A program made the position numbers and the translations under genes. A stretch of DNA of 64,000 nt from Clostridia bacterium (GTDB taxonomy: Bacteria > Bacillota > Clostridia > Christensenellales > CAG-138), in assembly GCA_017619735.1 (NCBI GenBank), contig JAFZRT010000029.1, positions 78,087 to 142,086 of the forward strand, in the 5' to 3' direction. This document shows positions 26,161 through 35,878 of the stretch, piece after piece. The first letter of the stretch is position 1, and the number at the start of each line of letters is the position of its first letter. The notes under the pieces are model-generated. The model made no database searches, had not been told where the DNA came from, and saw only the letters and a list, made by a program, of their open reading frames with translations.

Positions 26161-26898
26161 ATGAAGCTGAACGAGAACAGGATCAACGAGCTTAAAATAC
26201 TTCAGGAAACGACGGAATACACATTCAACGATCTCGAATTGCTGAATACAGCTCTTACTCACACCTCTTACGTAAAAGGCGAAAACAGGAATACCGGGCA
26301 CAACGAGCGCCTGGAGTTTTTGGGCGACGCCGTGCTGGAGCTCATTGTGAGCGAATACCTCTTCATCAACAATCCGCAGATGAACGAGGGGCTCATGACG
26401 AGGATACGCTCCCGCGCGGTATATGAGAACGCCCTCTTTGACGCGGCCAGGAGCATTGATCTCGGCCGCTATCTGCTGTTAAGCCACGGCGAGGAGCACA
26501 CAGGCGGACGCGAGAAGCCCTCGATACTCTCCGACGCGCTCGAAGCGCTGATAGGAGCCATGTATATCGACGGAGGTATAGAGCCCGCAAAGCGCTTTAT
26601 CCTTAGCTTTGCCGTCACATTTATCGAAGACGCGATTAGCACGATATCCGCCAAGGATTTCAAAACGCTCCTGCAGGAGCATATACAGCAGCATCATATG
26701 GGCGTGCTCGAATACAACGTGATATCCGTTTCCGGCCCCGATCACAAACGCGTGTTCACGATCGAAGCCGACATAAACGGCAAGCCCTACGGCAGAGGCC
26801 AGGGCAATTCGAAGCAGGAAGCCGGACAGAACGCCGCCCATGCGACGCTTATGATGCTCGGCGCTATAAGGCCCGCCAATACGGAGGGAACGCTATGA
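26161..26898 (+). CDS. rnc: Ribonuclease III
   Basis: A 245-residue double-strand-specific RNase for rRNA and mRNA processing. It has the signature NERLEFLGDAVLELIVSEYL with catalytic Glu and Asp, a second acidic site in SDALEALIGAMYIDGG, and a C-terminal double-stranded RNA-binding domain (about 170-240) with GQGNSKQEAGQNAA. The stop overlaps the smc start (ATGA). No clear Shine-Dalgarno precedes its ATG. Confidence 0.97.
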   Translation: MKLNENRINELKILQETTEYTFNDLELLNTALTHTSYVKGENRNTGHNERLEFLGDAVLELIVSEYLFINNPQMNEGLMTRIRSRAVYENALFDAARSIDLGRYLLLSHGEEHTGGREKPSILSDALEALIGAMYIDGGIEPAKRFILSFAVTFIEDAISTISAKDFKTLLQEHIQQHHMGVLEYNVISVSGPDHKRVFTIEADINGKPYGRGQGNSKQEAGQNAAHATLMMLGAIRPANTEGTL

Positions 26899-29800
26899 GA
26901 CTGACCCAGATCGAGATAAACGGATTCAAGTCCTTCGCAAAAAAGCAGGAGCTCTCCTTCCCCGAGGGCATCACCGCCATAATCGGCCCCAACGGCTGCG
27001 GTAAGAGCAATATCGCGGACGCTTTCCGTTTCGTTCTCGGCGAGCAGAGCGCGAGAGCCCTGCGCGGAAAAAAGGTCGAGGATTTCATATTCGGCGGCAC
27101 TGAAAAGCGGCGGGCGCTCTCCTTCTGCGAAGTGTCCCTTCATTTCGACAACAGCGACGGCGAGCTGAAGACCCCCTATCAGGAGGTCTGTATCACGCGC
27201 AGAGCATACCGTTCGGGCGAAAGCGAATATTACATCAACAAGGGCGCGTGCCGTCTGAAGGACATACACGAGCTCTTTCGCGATACAGGCGTTGGCAAGG
27301 ACGGCTATTCCATAATCGGCCAGGGCCGAGTATCCGAGATTATCTCCGAAAAGAGCGCCGACAGACGCACCGCTTTCGAAGAGGCCGCAGGCGTTATGAA
27401 ATACCGCGCGCGCAAGGAGGAAGCCGAAAGAAAGCTTCTCAACACGCAGAAGAACCTCGTCCGCCTCGACGACATACTGCTCGAGTTGGAAAGCCGCATC
27501 GAGCCCCTGCGCGAGCAAAGCGAAAAAGCCATACTGTACCTTAAGCTTCGTGAGGAGCTCAAGGATCTCGAAGTCAATCTCTATATCTATCAATACGAAA
27601 AATCGAACGACCGAATAAAGCAGCTGACAGGCAATCTCGAGCAGATCAAAGAACAAATCGAGCTTGCCGAGGGTTCCGGCAGCGCGTTGGCCGCCGCACT
27701 TTCCGAGGGCGAGGAATCCGAAAGGAAGATATCCGCCGCAATAAGCGAGGTTTCTCAGAAGCTTCTGGCCGCTACCGCAAGCGTGGAATCCCACTCCGGC
27801 GAGGAAAAGGTATTGAACGAGCGCATAGCCGCGCTTGAAAAGGAGCGCGAGCGCCTCGCCTCCGAATCCGCCTCGGCAAGAGCCGGTATTGACGAGAGAA
27901 CTGCGCTGAAATCGGAACTCGAAAAGCAGATACTCGTTTTCGCCGCGGACGTTGAATCGGCGGAAAAGGAGCTTGAAAAGGTCGAGCTCTATCTTAAGGA
28001 ATGCGAAGCCGCTCTCGGCTCCAAAGAGGAAGAACTCGAGGAGCACAAGCAGTCCATGATGGACAGGCTGAACAGACTGTCCGACGCCAAGAGCCGTATC
28101 TCGAGGCTCGACGCCATGAAGACCGCTCTGCTCCGCCGCATCGACGCGATAGCGGTCGAGAAAAAGACCGTTGCCGACGAGGGCGAAAAGCTCCGCCTTG
28201 AAAACGAGGAGTGCGAAGCCGCCGATGCTCAGCTTGCCGCGGAACGCAAAGAGCTCGCCGAAAAATACGACGCCGCCGTTGCGGACGTGAACGGGATAAA
28301 TCAGAGGATCTACTCCCTTCGCGAGCAGGAAAGGCGCCTTGACAACGAATTGGAGTCCGTCAGGTCCCGTAACAGGGTGCTGAACGAGATGAAGCGCGCG
28401 CACGAGGGCTATTATTCGAGCGTACGCGATCTGTTGAGGGACGCAGAACGAGACACTTCCCTGTCCTCCCTCATCGAGGGCGTCGTCGCGGAGCTTATCT
28501 CCGTACCCGCACAGTACGAGACCGCAATAGAAATGGCGCTGGGTTCCTCGCTCCAGAACATTGTTGTTCCCACGGAGCAGGAAGCCAAGCGCGTGATAGA
28601 ATATCTGCGCAGCAAGCATTACGGCAGAGCGACTATGCTCCCCGTCAGCGCAATGAGGCCGAGGACGCTTACTCCCGAGGAACGCTCGTATATCGACGTT
28701 GACGGGTGCTTCGGCGTTGCTTCGGAGCTCATCGGCTTCTCGCCGCGTTACAGGGGCATTGCGGAAAACCTTCTCGGCAGGACCGTAATAGTCCGCGACC
28801 TCGACGTAGGCATATCCATCAACAAAAAGGCGCGTTCCTCTTTCAGGATCGCGACACTTCTCGGCGATATCATGAATCCCGGCGGATCCATGACCGGCGG
28901 CAGCGCCCAGAAGCGCGAATTCAGTCTTTTGGGCCGCGAGCGTGAGCTCGAACAGCTTAACAAACGCATGAAGGAGATCGCCGTAAGCGCCGAGGAAGCG
29001 AATAAAAACATCGAGGAATTGAACGCCAAGCTCGAAGCCGCGAACGCCGTTGTTTCTGAGCATGCCGAAGAACTGCGCAAGCTCGATATCAAGCGCGCAT
29101 CCTTCCGCGAAAAGCACGACATCGTGCTCCAATACGTCGAGAAGAACCGCCTCAATATGGAGAAGTACGACTCCGAGCTTTCGCAGATCAACGACAATAT
29201 CGAGGATATCGATTCCCAGTGCCGCGCCGCGTCCGAGCTCGAAAGCGGCCTGAACTCCGGCAACGCCTCCACCGCGGAGGATATCAAGCGGGTACAGGCC
29301 GAGATCGTCGCTCTGCGCTTGCGTCAGCAGAGCATTATAAACGACGTTACCGCCGTCAAGGTCCGCCACGTTGCGGCAAAGAAGGAACACTCCGCAGTTG
29401 AGAACGATCTTGCAAGGACCGTCCGCGAACTCGATTCGCTCGTAAGCTCCACGCGAAAGAACGCCGAAAGCGCCGAGAGCATTTCTGCCGAGATCGCAGA
29501 TCACCGCGAAAAGCTCGCTTCTATGAGCGCCGACATTTCCGGCGAGAGGACCGAGGTCGACGCCCTTACCGACGAGATGCGCGCACTGGAAGAGGAGCGT
29601 GCGGCAAAGCTCCGCTACGTCGACGAGCTCAGGGAAAGGTGCGACAGGGACGGCGCCGAGCTCAACGAGATGCGTGAGCGCATGCACCGCTACGAGCTAA
29701 ATCTCAGCCGTCTGCAGATGGAGCTCGACAACATGACCGACAGGATCTGGCAGGAGTACGAGCTTACGTATGAGAACGCACTCCCCTTCCGCCACCCGAT

Positions 29801-30467
29801 CGCCGTCACCGCAACGCACATGAGGGCCGACGAACTTCGCTCCGAGATCCGCGGGCTCGGCGAGGTCAACACCGCCTCCGTGGAGGATTACCGCAACGTC
29901 GTCGAGCGGCATGCGCAGCTCAAGTCACAGTGCGACGACCTCAAGCAGGCGGAGATCGACCTGACCGAGATAATTAAGCGTCTGACCGTCACAATGGAAA
30001 AGGAGTTTGCAGAGCAGTTCAAGCACATCCGCGAGAACTTCAGCAAGACCTTCACCGAGCTGTTCCACGGCGGCAGGGCCGAGCTCATACTGTCGGATCA
30101 GAACGATATCCTGAACTGCGATATCGATATCATAGCGCAGCCGCCGGGAAAGAAGCTGCAGCTGCTGTCGCTGCTCTCCGGAGGCGAACAGGCGCTTACC
30201 GCTATAGCTCTGCTCTTCGCGATATTGAAGCTCAAGCCCACCGCGTTCTGCATACTCGACGAGATCGACACCTCGCTCGACGAGGCGAACGTGGACAACT
30301 TCGCGGAGTACCTCAAAGCGTATTCCGCTGAGACCCAGTTCATTATCATCACCCACCGCAAGGGCTCCATGGCCGTCTGCGATTCGCTCTACGGCGTATC
30401 CATGGAGGAAAAAGGAGTATCGAGGCTGATCTCCGCCCGTTTCGATGAAAACGAGGAGACCGCATAA
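26895..30467 (+). CDS. smc: Chromosome segregation protein SMC
   Basis: An 1190-residue condensin ATPase. It has Walker A GPNGCGKSNIADAF at about residues 32-45, two long coiled coils rich in Glu/Lys/Arg (about 165-505 and 675-1020), a hinge (about 515-670, with IEMALGSSLQNIVVP and GSMTGGS at its end), and C-terminal LLSGGEQALTAIALLFA followed by Walker B CILDEIDTSLDEANV. Length is typical. scpA and scpB are not in the window. The opposite strand carries a 966-codon open frame that is a codon-bias shadow. Confidence 0.98.
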   Translation: MRLTQIEINGFKSFAKKQELSFPEGITAIIGPNGCGKSNIADAFRFVLGEQSARALRGKKVEDFIFGGTEKRRALSFCEVSLHFDNSDGELKTPYQEVCITRRAYRSGESEYYINKGACRLKDIHELFRDTGVGKDGYSIIGQGRVSEIISEKSADRRTAFEEAAGVMKYRARKEEAERKLLNTQKNLVRLDDILLELESRIEPLREQSEKAILYLKLREELKDLEVNLYIYQYEKSNDRIKQLTGNLEQIKEQIELAEGSGSALAAALSEGEESERKISAAISEVSQKLLAATASVESHSGEEKVLNERIAALEKERERLASESASARAGIDERTALKSELEKQILVFAADVESAEKELEKVELYLKECEAALGSKEEELEEHKQSMMDRLNRLSDAKSRISRLDAMKTALLRRIDAIAVEKKTVADEGEKLRLENEECEAADAQLAAERKELAEKYDAAVADVNGINQRIYSLREQERRLDNELESVRSRNRVLNEMKRAHEGYYSSVRDLLRDAERDTSLSSLIEGVVAELISVPAQYETAIEMALGSSLQNIVVPTEQEAKRVIEYLRSKHYGRATMLPVSAMRPRTLTPEERSYIDVDGCFGVASELIGFSPRYRGIAENLLGRTVIVRDLDVGISINKKARSSFRIATLLGDIMNPGGSMTGGSAQKREFSLLGRERELEQLNKRMKEIAVSAEEANKNIEELNAKLEAANAVVSEHAEELRKLDIKRASFREKHDIVLQYVEKNRLNMEKYDSELSQINDNIEDIDSQCRAASELESGLNSGNASTAEDIKRVQAEIVALRLRQQSIINDVTAVKVRHVAAKKEHSAVENDLARTVRELDSLVSSTRKNAESAESISAEIADHREKLASMSADISGERTEVDALTDEMRALEEERAAKLRYVDELRERCDRDGAELNEMRERMHRYELNLSRLQMELDNMTDRIWQEYELTYENALPFRHPIAVTATHMRADELRSEIRGLGEVNTASVEDYRNVVERHAQLKSQCDDLKQAEIDLTEIIKRLTVTMEKEFAEQFKHIRENFSKTFTELFHGGRAELILSDQNDILNCDIDIIAQPPGKKLQLLSLLSGGEQALTAIALLFAILKLKPTAFCILDEIDTSLDEANVDNFAEYLKAYSAETQFIIITHRKGSMAVCDSLYGVSMEEKGVSRLISARFDENEETA

Positions 30468-30475
30468 GGAGCAAT

Positions 30476-31399
30476 ATGGAAAAAGAGATCAAAGAAAAAA
30501 AGCCCAGATTCTTCGCAAAGCTGAAGCAGGGGCTTGAAAAGACCAGGGGCGGCCTTCTCGGAATGATTTTCGGGAACGGCGACGAGCGTATAAACGACGA
30601 GTTCTTTGAAGAGCTCGAGGACGCTCTTATTATGGCCGATATGGGCTTTGAGACCACCGAGAGCATTCTCGATACATTAAGGTCACGCATAAAGGAGGAA
30701 AAGCTCAAGGACAGGACTTCCGCCAAGTCGGCGCTCGTCGATATCCTCTGCGACTATATGACGACGGACGAACCTTTCCTCAGCGAGGACGGCGACAACG
30801 TACTGCTTATCGTCGGCGTCAACGGCGTCGGTAAAACCACTTCCATCGGCAAGCTTGCCGCCATGTACAAGGCCGAGGGCAAATACCCCCTTCTTGCCGC
30901 AGCCGACACCTTCCGCGCCGCCGCAGCTGAACAGCTGACCGTTTGGGCGGAGAGAGCCGACGTGCCCATCATAAAGCACGGCGAGGGCGCCGATCCAGCC
31001 GCTGTCGTTTACGACGCCATCGTATCTTACAAGGCAAAGAAAAACGACCTGCTCATCTGCGATACCGCCGGCCGTCTCCACAACAAGAAGAACCTCATGA
31101 ACGAGCTTGCGAAGATGCGCCGCGTGATCGACCGCGAGCTTCCCGAAGCTCATGTCGAGGTGCTTCTCGTGCTCGACGCGACCACCGGACAGAACGCGAT
31201 CGCGCAGGCAAAGGCGTTCGGCGAGAGCTGCGGCCTGACGGGCATTATACTGACGAAGCTCGACGGCACAGCGAAGGGCGGCGTCGTGGTCTCCGTCAAA
31301 AACGAGCTCGGCCTTCCCATCCGCTTCGTCGGCGTGGGCGAAGGCATCGACGACCTGCAGCCCTTCGACGCGAGAGCGTTCGCGGAAGCGCTGCTCTGA
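30476..31399 (+). CDS. ftsY: Signal recognition particle receptor FtsY
   Basis: A 307-residue SRP receptor GTPase. The acidic A domain is minimal, as in many Clostridia; a basic N-terminal helix (EKEIKEKKPRFFAKLKQGL) probably contacts membrane. The NG domain has GVNGVGKTT (114-122), DTFRAAAAEQL, LICDTAGRLH, and LTKLDGTAKGGVV. AAGGAG precedes the start 8 bases after smc. It is the last gene of the plsX transcript. Confidence 0.98.
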   Translation: MEKEIKEKKPRFFAKLKQGLEKTRGGLLGMIFGNGDERINDEFFEELEDALIMADMGFETTESILDTLRSRIKEEKLKDRTSAKSALVDILCDYMTTDEPFLSEDGDNVLLIVGVNGVGKTTSIGKLAAMYKAEGKYPLLAAADTFRAAAAEQLTVWAERADVPIIKHGEGADPAAVVYDAIVSYKAKKNDLLICDTAGRLHNKKNLMNELAKMRRVIDRELPEAHVEVLLVLDATTGQNAIAQAKAFGESCGLTGIILTKLDGTAKGGVVVSVKNELGLPIRFVGVGEGIDDLQPFDARAFAEALL

Positions 31400-31413
31400 T
31401 CTGATAATAATCA

Positions 31414-31441
31414 GGGGAGGATGATATCCTCCCCTTTTTTA
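31414..31441 (+). terminator. Rho-independent terminator after ftsY
   Basis: A 9-bp stem (31414-31422 with 31426-31434) and a 3-base loop are followed by six T. The T tract contains the stop codon of the convergent pdaB-like gene. Confidence 0.92.
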
Positions 31442-32320
31442 TGCGCTTTTCTGAACGCCGTTCACGTCTATCACGGTATCGCCTTCAAGCAATAGCTCGT
31501 CGACTGTCACGAATACGTAACCGTTCGCCTGCGCTGTCTCTATCAGCACCGGCAGATATTCCTCGATCTTGTATCCGTTGTTGTGACAGAGTATTATGCT
31601 CCCGCTGCGAAGCTTCGAAAGTACGGAGTCGAGAATCGCCTGCGAGCTCCTTTCGGGTTTCCAGTCGATAGTGTCGACATCCCACTGTATCGGCTCATGG
31701 CCCGATGAACGTACCGTCAGTATCACCTTATCGTTATACTCGCCGTACGGGGCTCTGAAAAGCACGCTCCTCTTCCCCGTTATCCTTTCGAGCATGTCGT
31801 CGAGCTTCGAGATCTCTTCGATCATCTTCTGCTCGGATATCTTTGTCATATGCGGATGTGTCATGCTGTGATTGCCAATGGAATGGCCCGCGTCGGAGAC
31901 GGCTTTCACCATCTCGGGATACGCCTCCGCCCAGAACCCGCAGAGAAAGAACGTCGCCTTGACGTTGTACTTTCCGAGCGTCTCCAGTATGAAAGGCGTT
32001 TTGTCGTCGTCCCATGCCGCGTCGATCGTGAGGGCTATCCTCATATCGTCGCGCGATACCGAATACACCGGCAGCTCTCGCTTGAACCCGGCAAGCACCT
32101 GTACTTCGTAGGCGTCCGCTGATGAAAGAAGCTTGCCTCCCGCGGGATCGTTATCCCCGCTGAAGGCAAGCGCTGTGGGCTTCGGCTCCGCATTCGCCGA
32201 CTTCGGAGCCCTTTCGGATCCCGCCGCGGCGACTGCGACTGCCGCGGCAGCGATAATGAGAGCGATGATCGCGGCAGCGGCGATTATGAGCGTTTTTTTG
32301 GTTATTACAAGAATCTTCAT
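31439..32320 (-). CDS. PdaB-like polysaccharide deacetylase
   Basis: A 293-residue protein anchored by one N-terminal helix (residues 9-33, very alanine rich), with an exported NodB domain (about 95-285). Motif 1 is IALTIDAAWDDD: the catalytic-base Asp is kept but the second, metal-binding Asp is replaced by Ala, similar to the TFDISWGD form of sporulation PdaB. The metal His pair SIGNHSMTHPHM, RAPYGEYND and the C-terminal SIILCHNN are present. PdaB-type enzymes act in spore cortex formation; N-acetyl groups of peptidoglycan are the expected substrate. GGAGGATC precedes the start. A weak sigma-E-like pair (TTTTATT, 14 bases, CATATAGTT) lies upstream. Confidence 0.85.
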   Translation of the reverse strand: MKILVITKKTLIIAAAAIIALIIAAAAVAVAAAGSERAPKSANAEPKPTALAFSGDNDPAGGKLLSSADAYEVQVLAGFKRELPVYSVSRDDMRIALTIDAAWDDDKTPFILETLGKYNVKATFFLCGFWAEAYPEMVKAVSDAGHSIGNHSMTHPHMTKISEQKMIEEISKLDDMLERITGKRSVLFRAPYGEYNDKVILTVRSSGHEPIQWDVDTIDWKPERSSQAILDSVLSKLRSGSIILCHNNGYKIEEYLPVLIETAQANGYVFVTVDELLLEGDTVIDVNGVQKSA

Positions 32321-32381
32321 TTCCGATCCTCCGCATGTTTTTCGCTCAACTATATGCGCGGAGGACGCGGAATAAAACAGG

Positions 32382-33332
32382 TCATTTCATCACGCGGACG
32401 TTCGGCGTGGTCATCTTTATCGTCTTGACGCGGCGGGGAGAAACAATGCGGGAAATTATCCTTTCGCCGTATTCCTCGTCGATCTCCTCAAACTTTTTGT
32501 TGGTGGCGATCAGCGTCGCTCTGTTCATGTCCTGTCTCTCGCAGATTATCGACAGTATGGATTCGATTGTCACGTTCCTGATCATGGGTTCCGTGCCGAG
32601 ATCGTCGATTATCAGAAGCTCCGGGAGTATGTAATCCGGCCTTTCGACGCCGTCCTCGGTGATCGAATCCATCACGGAGCCGATGAGCTTTGAAGCAGTC
32701 ACCTTGAGCACGGAGTAGCCGCGCTCCAAAACACGGCCGCCTATGCAGTTGAGGAGGAAGGTCTTTCCGATGCCGGGCGCGCCGACGAGAAGCAGGTCGG
32801 GCAGATCGTTGTCGGGGAACATGTCGGAGTATTCCAAGCAGTAGGAATAAATGCGCTCCATTGCTTTGTTCTGCCTCGGATCGGAGATCAGATCGTGGCG
32901 GAAGCTTTTGAAGCTCTCCCCCGGGTTTATACCGGAGCCGGAAAACATGCGTTCTATCATGTGCTGCTTTATGCAGGAGCAGAGTTCGCTGCCGGCAATA
33001 CCGGTATCCGCGCAGACGGGGCAGCGATATTTCAATTCCAGATAATCCGAAGGCAGCCCATGCGCGGCAAGCAGATTTTTAAGCTCTTTCTCCTTTGCCG
33101 AGACGATCTCCTTAGCGAGCTTTTCGAGCTCTTCGGTCCTGTCGGGAGCGGCCATTATCTTTGAGGAGAAATCAAGCGCCGTTTCGGCGATCTCGTTCCT
33201 GAGCGCCTCAATTACCGGATAGTTTTTTCTGATATCCTCCCTGTGGTCGTGAAGCTCGCGCAGAGAAGCGCTCCGTCTTGCGGAGAGCAGATCTTCGGTA
33301 TCCTTGCCGAATCTCAAACCGTTAGTGCTCAT
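32382..33332 (-). CDS. dnaC: DnaC/DnaI-type replicative helicase loader ATPase
   Basis: A 316-residue AAA+ protein that loads DnaB helicase during replication initiation. It has an N-terminal helical region, a zinc-finger-like CPVCADTGIAGSELCSC at about residues 109-125, Walker A GAPGIGKTFLLNC, and Walker B LLIIDDLGTEP. The pairing with a DnaD-like gene (11-base overlap) is the usual Clostridial arrangement. The gene could equally be named dnaI by Bacillus usage. Confidence 0.92.
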   Translation of the reverse strand: MSTNGLRFGKDTEDLLSARRSASLRELHDHREDIRKNYPVIEALRNEIAETALDFSSKIMAAPDRTEELEKLAKEIVSAKEKELKNLLAAHGLPSDYLELKYRCPVCADTGIAGSELCSCIKQHMIERMFSGSGINPGESFKSFRHDLISDPRQNKAMERIYSYCLEYSDMFPDNDLPDLLLVGAPGIGKTFLLNCIGGRVLERGYSVLKVTASKLIGSVMDSITEDGVERPDYILPELLIIDDLGTEPMIRNVTIESILSIICERQDMNRATLIATNKKFEEIDEEYGERIISRIVSPRRVKTIKMTTPNVRVMK

Positions 33333-34551
33333 CGTCGTAGAACTCCTCTCCGAGGCTTATCCCGAGCCTCTTAAGGTCATCTTCCGTGTATTTGACGTCG
33401 CTGTGAATGTACGTAAGCGAGCGTTTCGATCCGCCCTTCGTGCGGCGCGGATCATTCTTCGTGTTTTCATAGCGTTCCTTGGCGGCGCTCACGGAGGATA
33501 TGCCCGCGCCGTGCCAGTCGTCGAGGAGCATCTTCATATACGCGAACGGCTTGTCCTTCTTGTTCGCGATATCGGCCGCAAGGTAAATGAGCTCCGCGCT
33601 CATCGACCAGTCGGAATACCATTCGCGGAATCTGTCGCGATGCTCGCGAGAAGGCCTCGACTTTATACCGGCACGGGTCAGCGCAGCTCTTGCCAGCTCG
33701 GCGATCATGTCCTCTTTTTTCATATCAGCCTCAATGGCGGATCTGTCGATCCTGCCGTTTTCGCGCCAGGAGGTCAGAAGCCCGTCAAGGTATTTGAACG
33801 ACGGCTTTACTGCCGCTGTCATTTCCCTGAGGGCAAGATCAAGGCCCGCCTCGTCAAAGCCCCAAGCAGTCGTCCACTTTTCGTAAAGCGCTATCTCGTC
33901 CTCGGTGGGCACGCGCCCGGACTGGTTCCAGCGCTTCAGTATCCTTGCGGCGCCGCCTGTAAGGCGGTCTTCTTCTTCAAAGTAAGCGGCGACCGATTCA
34001 TGCGTGAGCGCGCCCTTCGAGGCGATGCTCTTTGCAACCTTGTCCATATATGCGACGGAGACCTTCGCGCCCTTCGTATCGAGGCAGCGGCGGACGATAT
34101 CCTGTGCTGCTTCCTGCTCGAATCCGAATACTTCGATCCAATCGTAGATCTTCGCGAGCTCAGAGCCCGATAGTATCCTGGTGCCGAGCACCTTCTGGAG
34201 CTTGCCTACGAACTCCCCGTATCGGGCGCCGGCAGTATTGACGCGGCCCTTCATCAGCGCGTTCCTGATATTGAGATACCTCACCGCGAAGGGCTCGTTG
34301 GAAACTATCTCGACGAGACCGGCGGTCTGCCAGTAGGAGAACGCGGCATAAACGTCTGTATCGGAGCAGCCGAGAGCTGCGGCAATATCCTCGTCGGCGG
34401 ATTGGAGCCCGGCGGAGATCAGCATGAGCCCGTAGAGATACGCCTTAACGGCGATATCGGGCGCCTGCGGCATGAACTGCGATATGAAAATGTTCTCCAC
34501 CGGAGTCACCTCCAGCAGTTCCTTGTCCTTCATGAATGCAATGCCGCTCAT
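33322..34551 (-). CDS. DnaD/DnaB-like replication initiation protein
   Basis: A 409-residue protein with an N-terminal winged-helix region (about 1-110) and two copies of the DnaD C-terminal helical domain, one about 115-200 (IYDWIEVFGFEQEAAQDIV, with YMDKVAKSIASKG) and one about 215-265 (YEKWTTAWGFDEAGLDLAL, with FKYLDGLLTSW). A third related stretch ending FAYMKMLLDDWHGAGI lies near 320-350. The order fits Gram-positive DnaB/DnaD primosome proteins that help load helicase with DnaC. GGGGGAG precedes the ATG. It is the first gene of a two-gene operon with dnaC. Confidence 0.88.
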   Translation of the reverse strand: MSGIAFMKDKELLEVTPVENIFISQFMPQAPDIAVKAYLYGLMLISAGLQSADEDIAAALGCSDTDVYAAFSYWQTAGLVEIVSNEPFAVRYLNIRNALMKGRVNTAGARYGEFVGKLQKVLGTRILSGSELAKIYDWIEVFGFEQEAAQDIVRRCLDTKGAKVSVAYMDKVAKSIASKGALTHESVAAYFEEEDRLTGGAARILKRWNQSGRVPTEDEIALYEKWTTAWGFDEAGLDLALREMTAAVKPSFKYLDGLLTSWRENGRIDRSAIEADMKKEDMIAELARAALTRAGIKSRPSREHRDRFREWYSDWSMSAELIYLAADIANKKDKPFAYMKMLLDDWHGAGISSVSAAKERYENTKNDPRRTKGGSKRSLTYIHSDVKYTEDDLKRLGISLGEEFYDDEH

Positions 34552-34597
34552 GGTGGTCTCTCCCCCGCTTTGAGTTTATTTAGTATCAACGTAAGCT

Positions 34598-34626
34598 ATT
34601 TTAGCATACCCGAGTTTGTCAGTCAA
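34598..34626 (-). promoter_or_regulatory. Sigma-A promoter of the dnaD-like/dnaC operon
   Basis: Minus-strand TTGACT (34626-34621), 17 bases, TAAAAT (34603-34598) with TG two bases upstream of the -10. Confidence 0.75.
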
Positions 34627-34667
34627 TTTTTACTCCCGTATTTCAAAGGATTTTCTCAATAATATAT

Positions 34668-34696
34668 TTGAAATGCGTCACTCTTTACTGTATAAT
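34668..34696 (+). promoter_or_regulatory. Sigma-A promoter of the CNNM/CBS gene pair
   Basis: TTGAAA (34668-34673), 17 bases, TATAAT (34691-34696). It is divergent from and 42 bases away from the dnaD promoter. Confidence 0.78.
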
Positions 34697-34732
34697 ACAT
34701 GCAATAAGTTTTGAGAGGAGTTGGTCTCATCA

Positions 34733-35878
34733 ATGGATGATGGCAGTATATGGCGATGTTTGACATCTGATTTGCCATCTTTCGCTCCTTTGCGAGCGGA
34801 TTCAATATCCCTTCTTATATCGAACGCCGATATCAAGGGAATAATCGTATACGCAGTTCTTTTGGTGCTTTTCCTTGTGATAAGCTCCTATTTTGCGTCT
34901 TCCGAGATCGCGTTGGCTTCCGTCAACCGCGTTCGAATGAAGGCCTATGCCGAGGAAGGCAACAAACGCGCCAAGTACGTTATGTACATACTCAACAATT
35001 TCGAAAAGGCGCTCACGACGCTTCTGATCGGCAACAATATTATGCACATCGCATGCTCCGCGCTCGCAGTTCTTATCACGCGCAAGCTCTTCGGCGGCAC
35101 CGGATATCTTGCCGTAGCTCTTACCGCGGCGACGGTCATTGTCACGATACTCGTTTTCCTCTTCGGAGAAATGCTCCCCAAGTCCTATGCCAAGGCCTGC
35201 AATGAAAGGTATTCGTTGAGCATAGGCCATTCGCTGTACTTTCTTATGAAGGTCCTCACTCCCCTTTCGGCAGTGTTCACCTGGATCGGCAGCAGCATCG
35301 GCCGCCTATTCAAGCGCAATAACGAGACGCCGTCCGTCACAAAGAACGAGCTCGTCGATATTATCGAGACATTCAAGGACGAGCGCGAGGAGGACGACGA
35401 GCAGGAGGACGCCACTGCCGAGCTTATGGTCAACGTGCTTCAGTACAAGACCCGCACCGTGCGCGAATGCTATACCCCCTGGGATCAGGTCGAAAAGCTC
35501 GACGAGACCATCCCCGTCGAGGAGCAGTTCGAACAGCTCAGCCATACGAGCCATTCGCGTCTGCCCGTCATCAATTCGAAGGGCAACGTGATAGGCATTG
35601 TGCTGATCCGCGCATTCTTCCGTGAATACATGAAATCAAGATCCGAGCTGGATCTCGTCGACCTGCTCGACACGCCGTATTTCGTCCGTCCCGATATGCC
35701 GGTCGACGAACTGCTGCTGGACCTGAGCAAGAGCCGCAGGCACCTTGCTATAGTAAGCGAGCGCAGCGACATACTCGGCGTTATCACCGTTGAAGACATT
35801 CTGGAGGAGCTCGTCGGCGAGATCTTCGACGAATACGACGAGGGCTCCGTTGAGAACGAGGAGGCGGTAAAAGCATGA
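34733..35878 (+). CDS. CNNM/HlyC-CorC family membrane protein with CBS domains, short form
   Basis: A 381-residue protein. An N-terminal DUF21/CNNM domain with about four helices (about 38-200, including SSYFASSEIALASVNRVR and LLIGNNIMHIACSA) is followed by a CBS pair (about 235-365, HSRLPVINSKGNVIGIVL and DILGVITVEDILEELVGE). Members are linked to magnesium or other divalent cation export. The C-terminal CorC_HlyC domain is missing, unlike in its downstream neighbour. I start at ATG 34733, 12 bases after GAGAGGAG; a TTG at 34721 is in frame but abuts the ribosome site. The first 25 residues have no family match, so a later start is possible. Confidence 0.88.
   Translation: MDDGSIWRCLTSDLPSFAPLRADSISLLISNADIKGIIVYAVLLVLFLVISSYFASSEIALASVNRVRMKAYAEEGNKRAKYVMYILNNFEKALTTLLIGNNIMHIACSALAVLITRKLFGGTGYLAVALTAATVIVTILVFLFGEMLPKSYAKACNERYSLSIGHSLYFLMKVLTPLSAVFTWIGSSIGRLFKRNNETPSVTKNELVDIIETFKDEREEDDEQEDATAELMVNVLQYKTRTVRECYTPWDQVEKLDETIPVEEQFEQLSHTSHSRLPVINSKGNVIGIVLIRAFFREYMKSRSELDLVDLLDTPYFVRPDMPVDELLLDLSKSRRHLAIVSERSDILGVITVEDILEELVGEIFDEYDEGSVENEEAVKA

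Noticed and set aside
26787-29687. A 966-codon open frame on the minus strand
   Set aside because: It lies exactly opposite smc, whose domains and motifs are complete. GC-rich third positions of smc leave the opposite frame open. Its translation has no motif.
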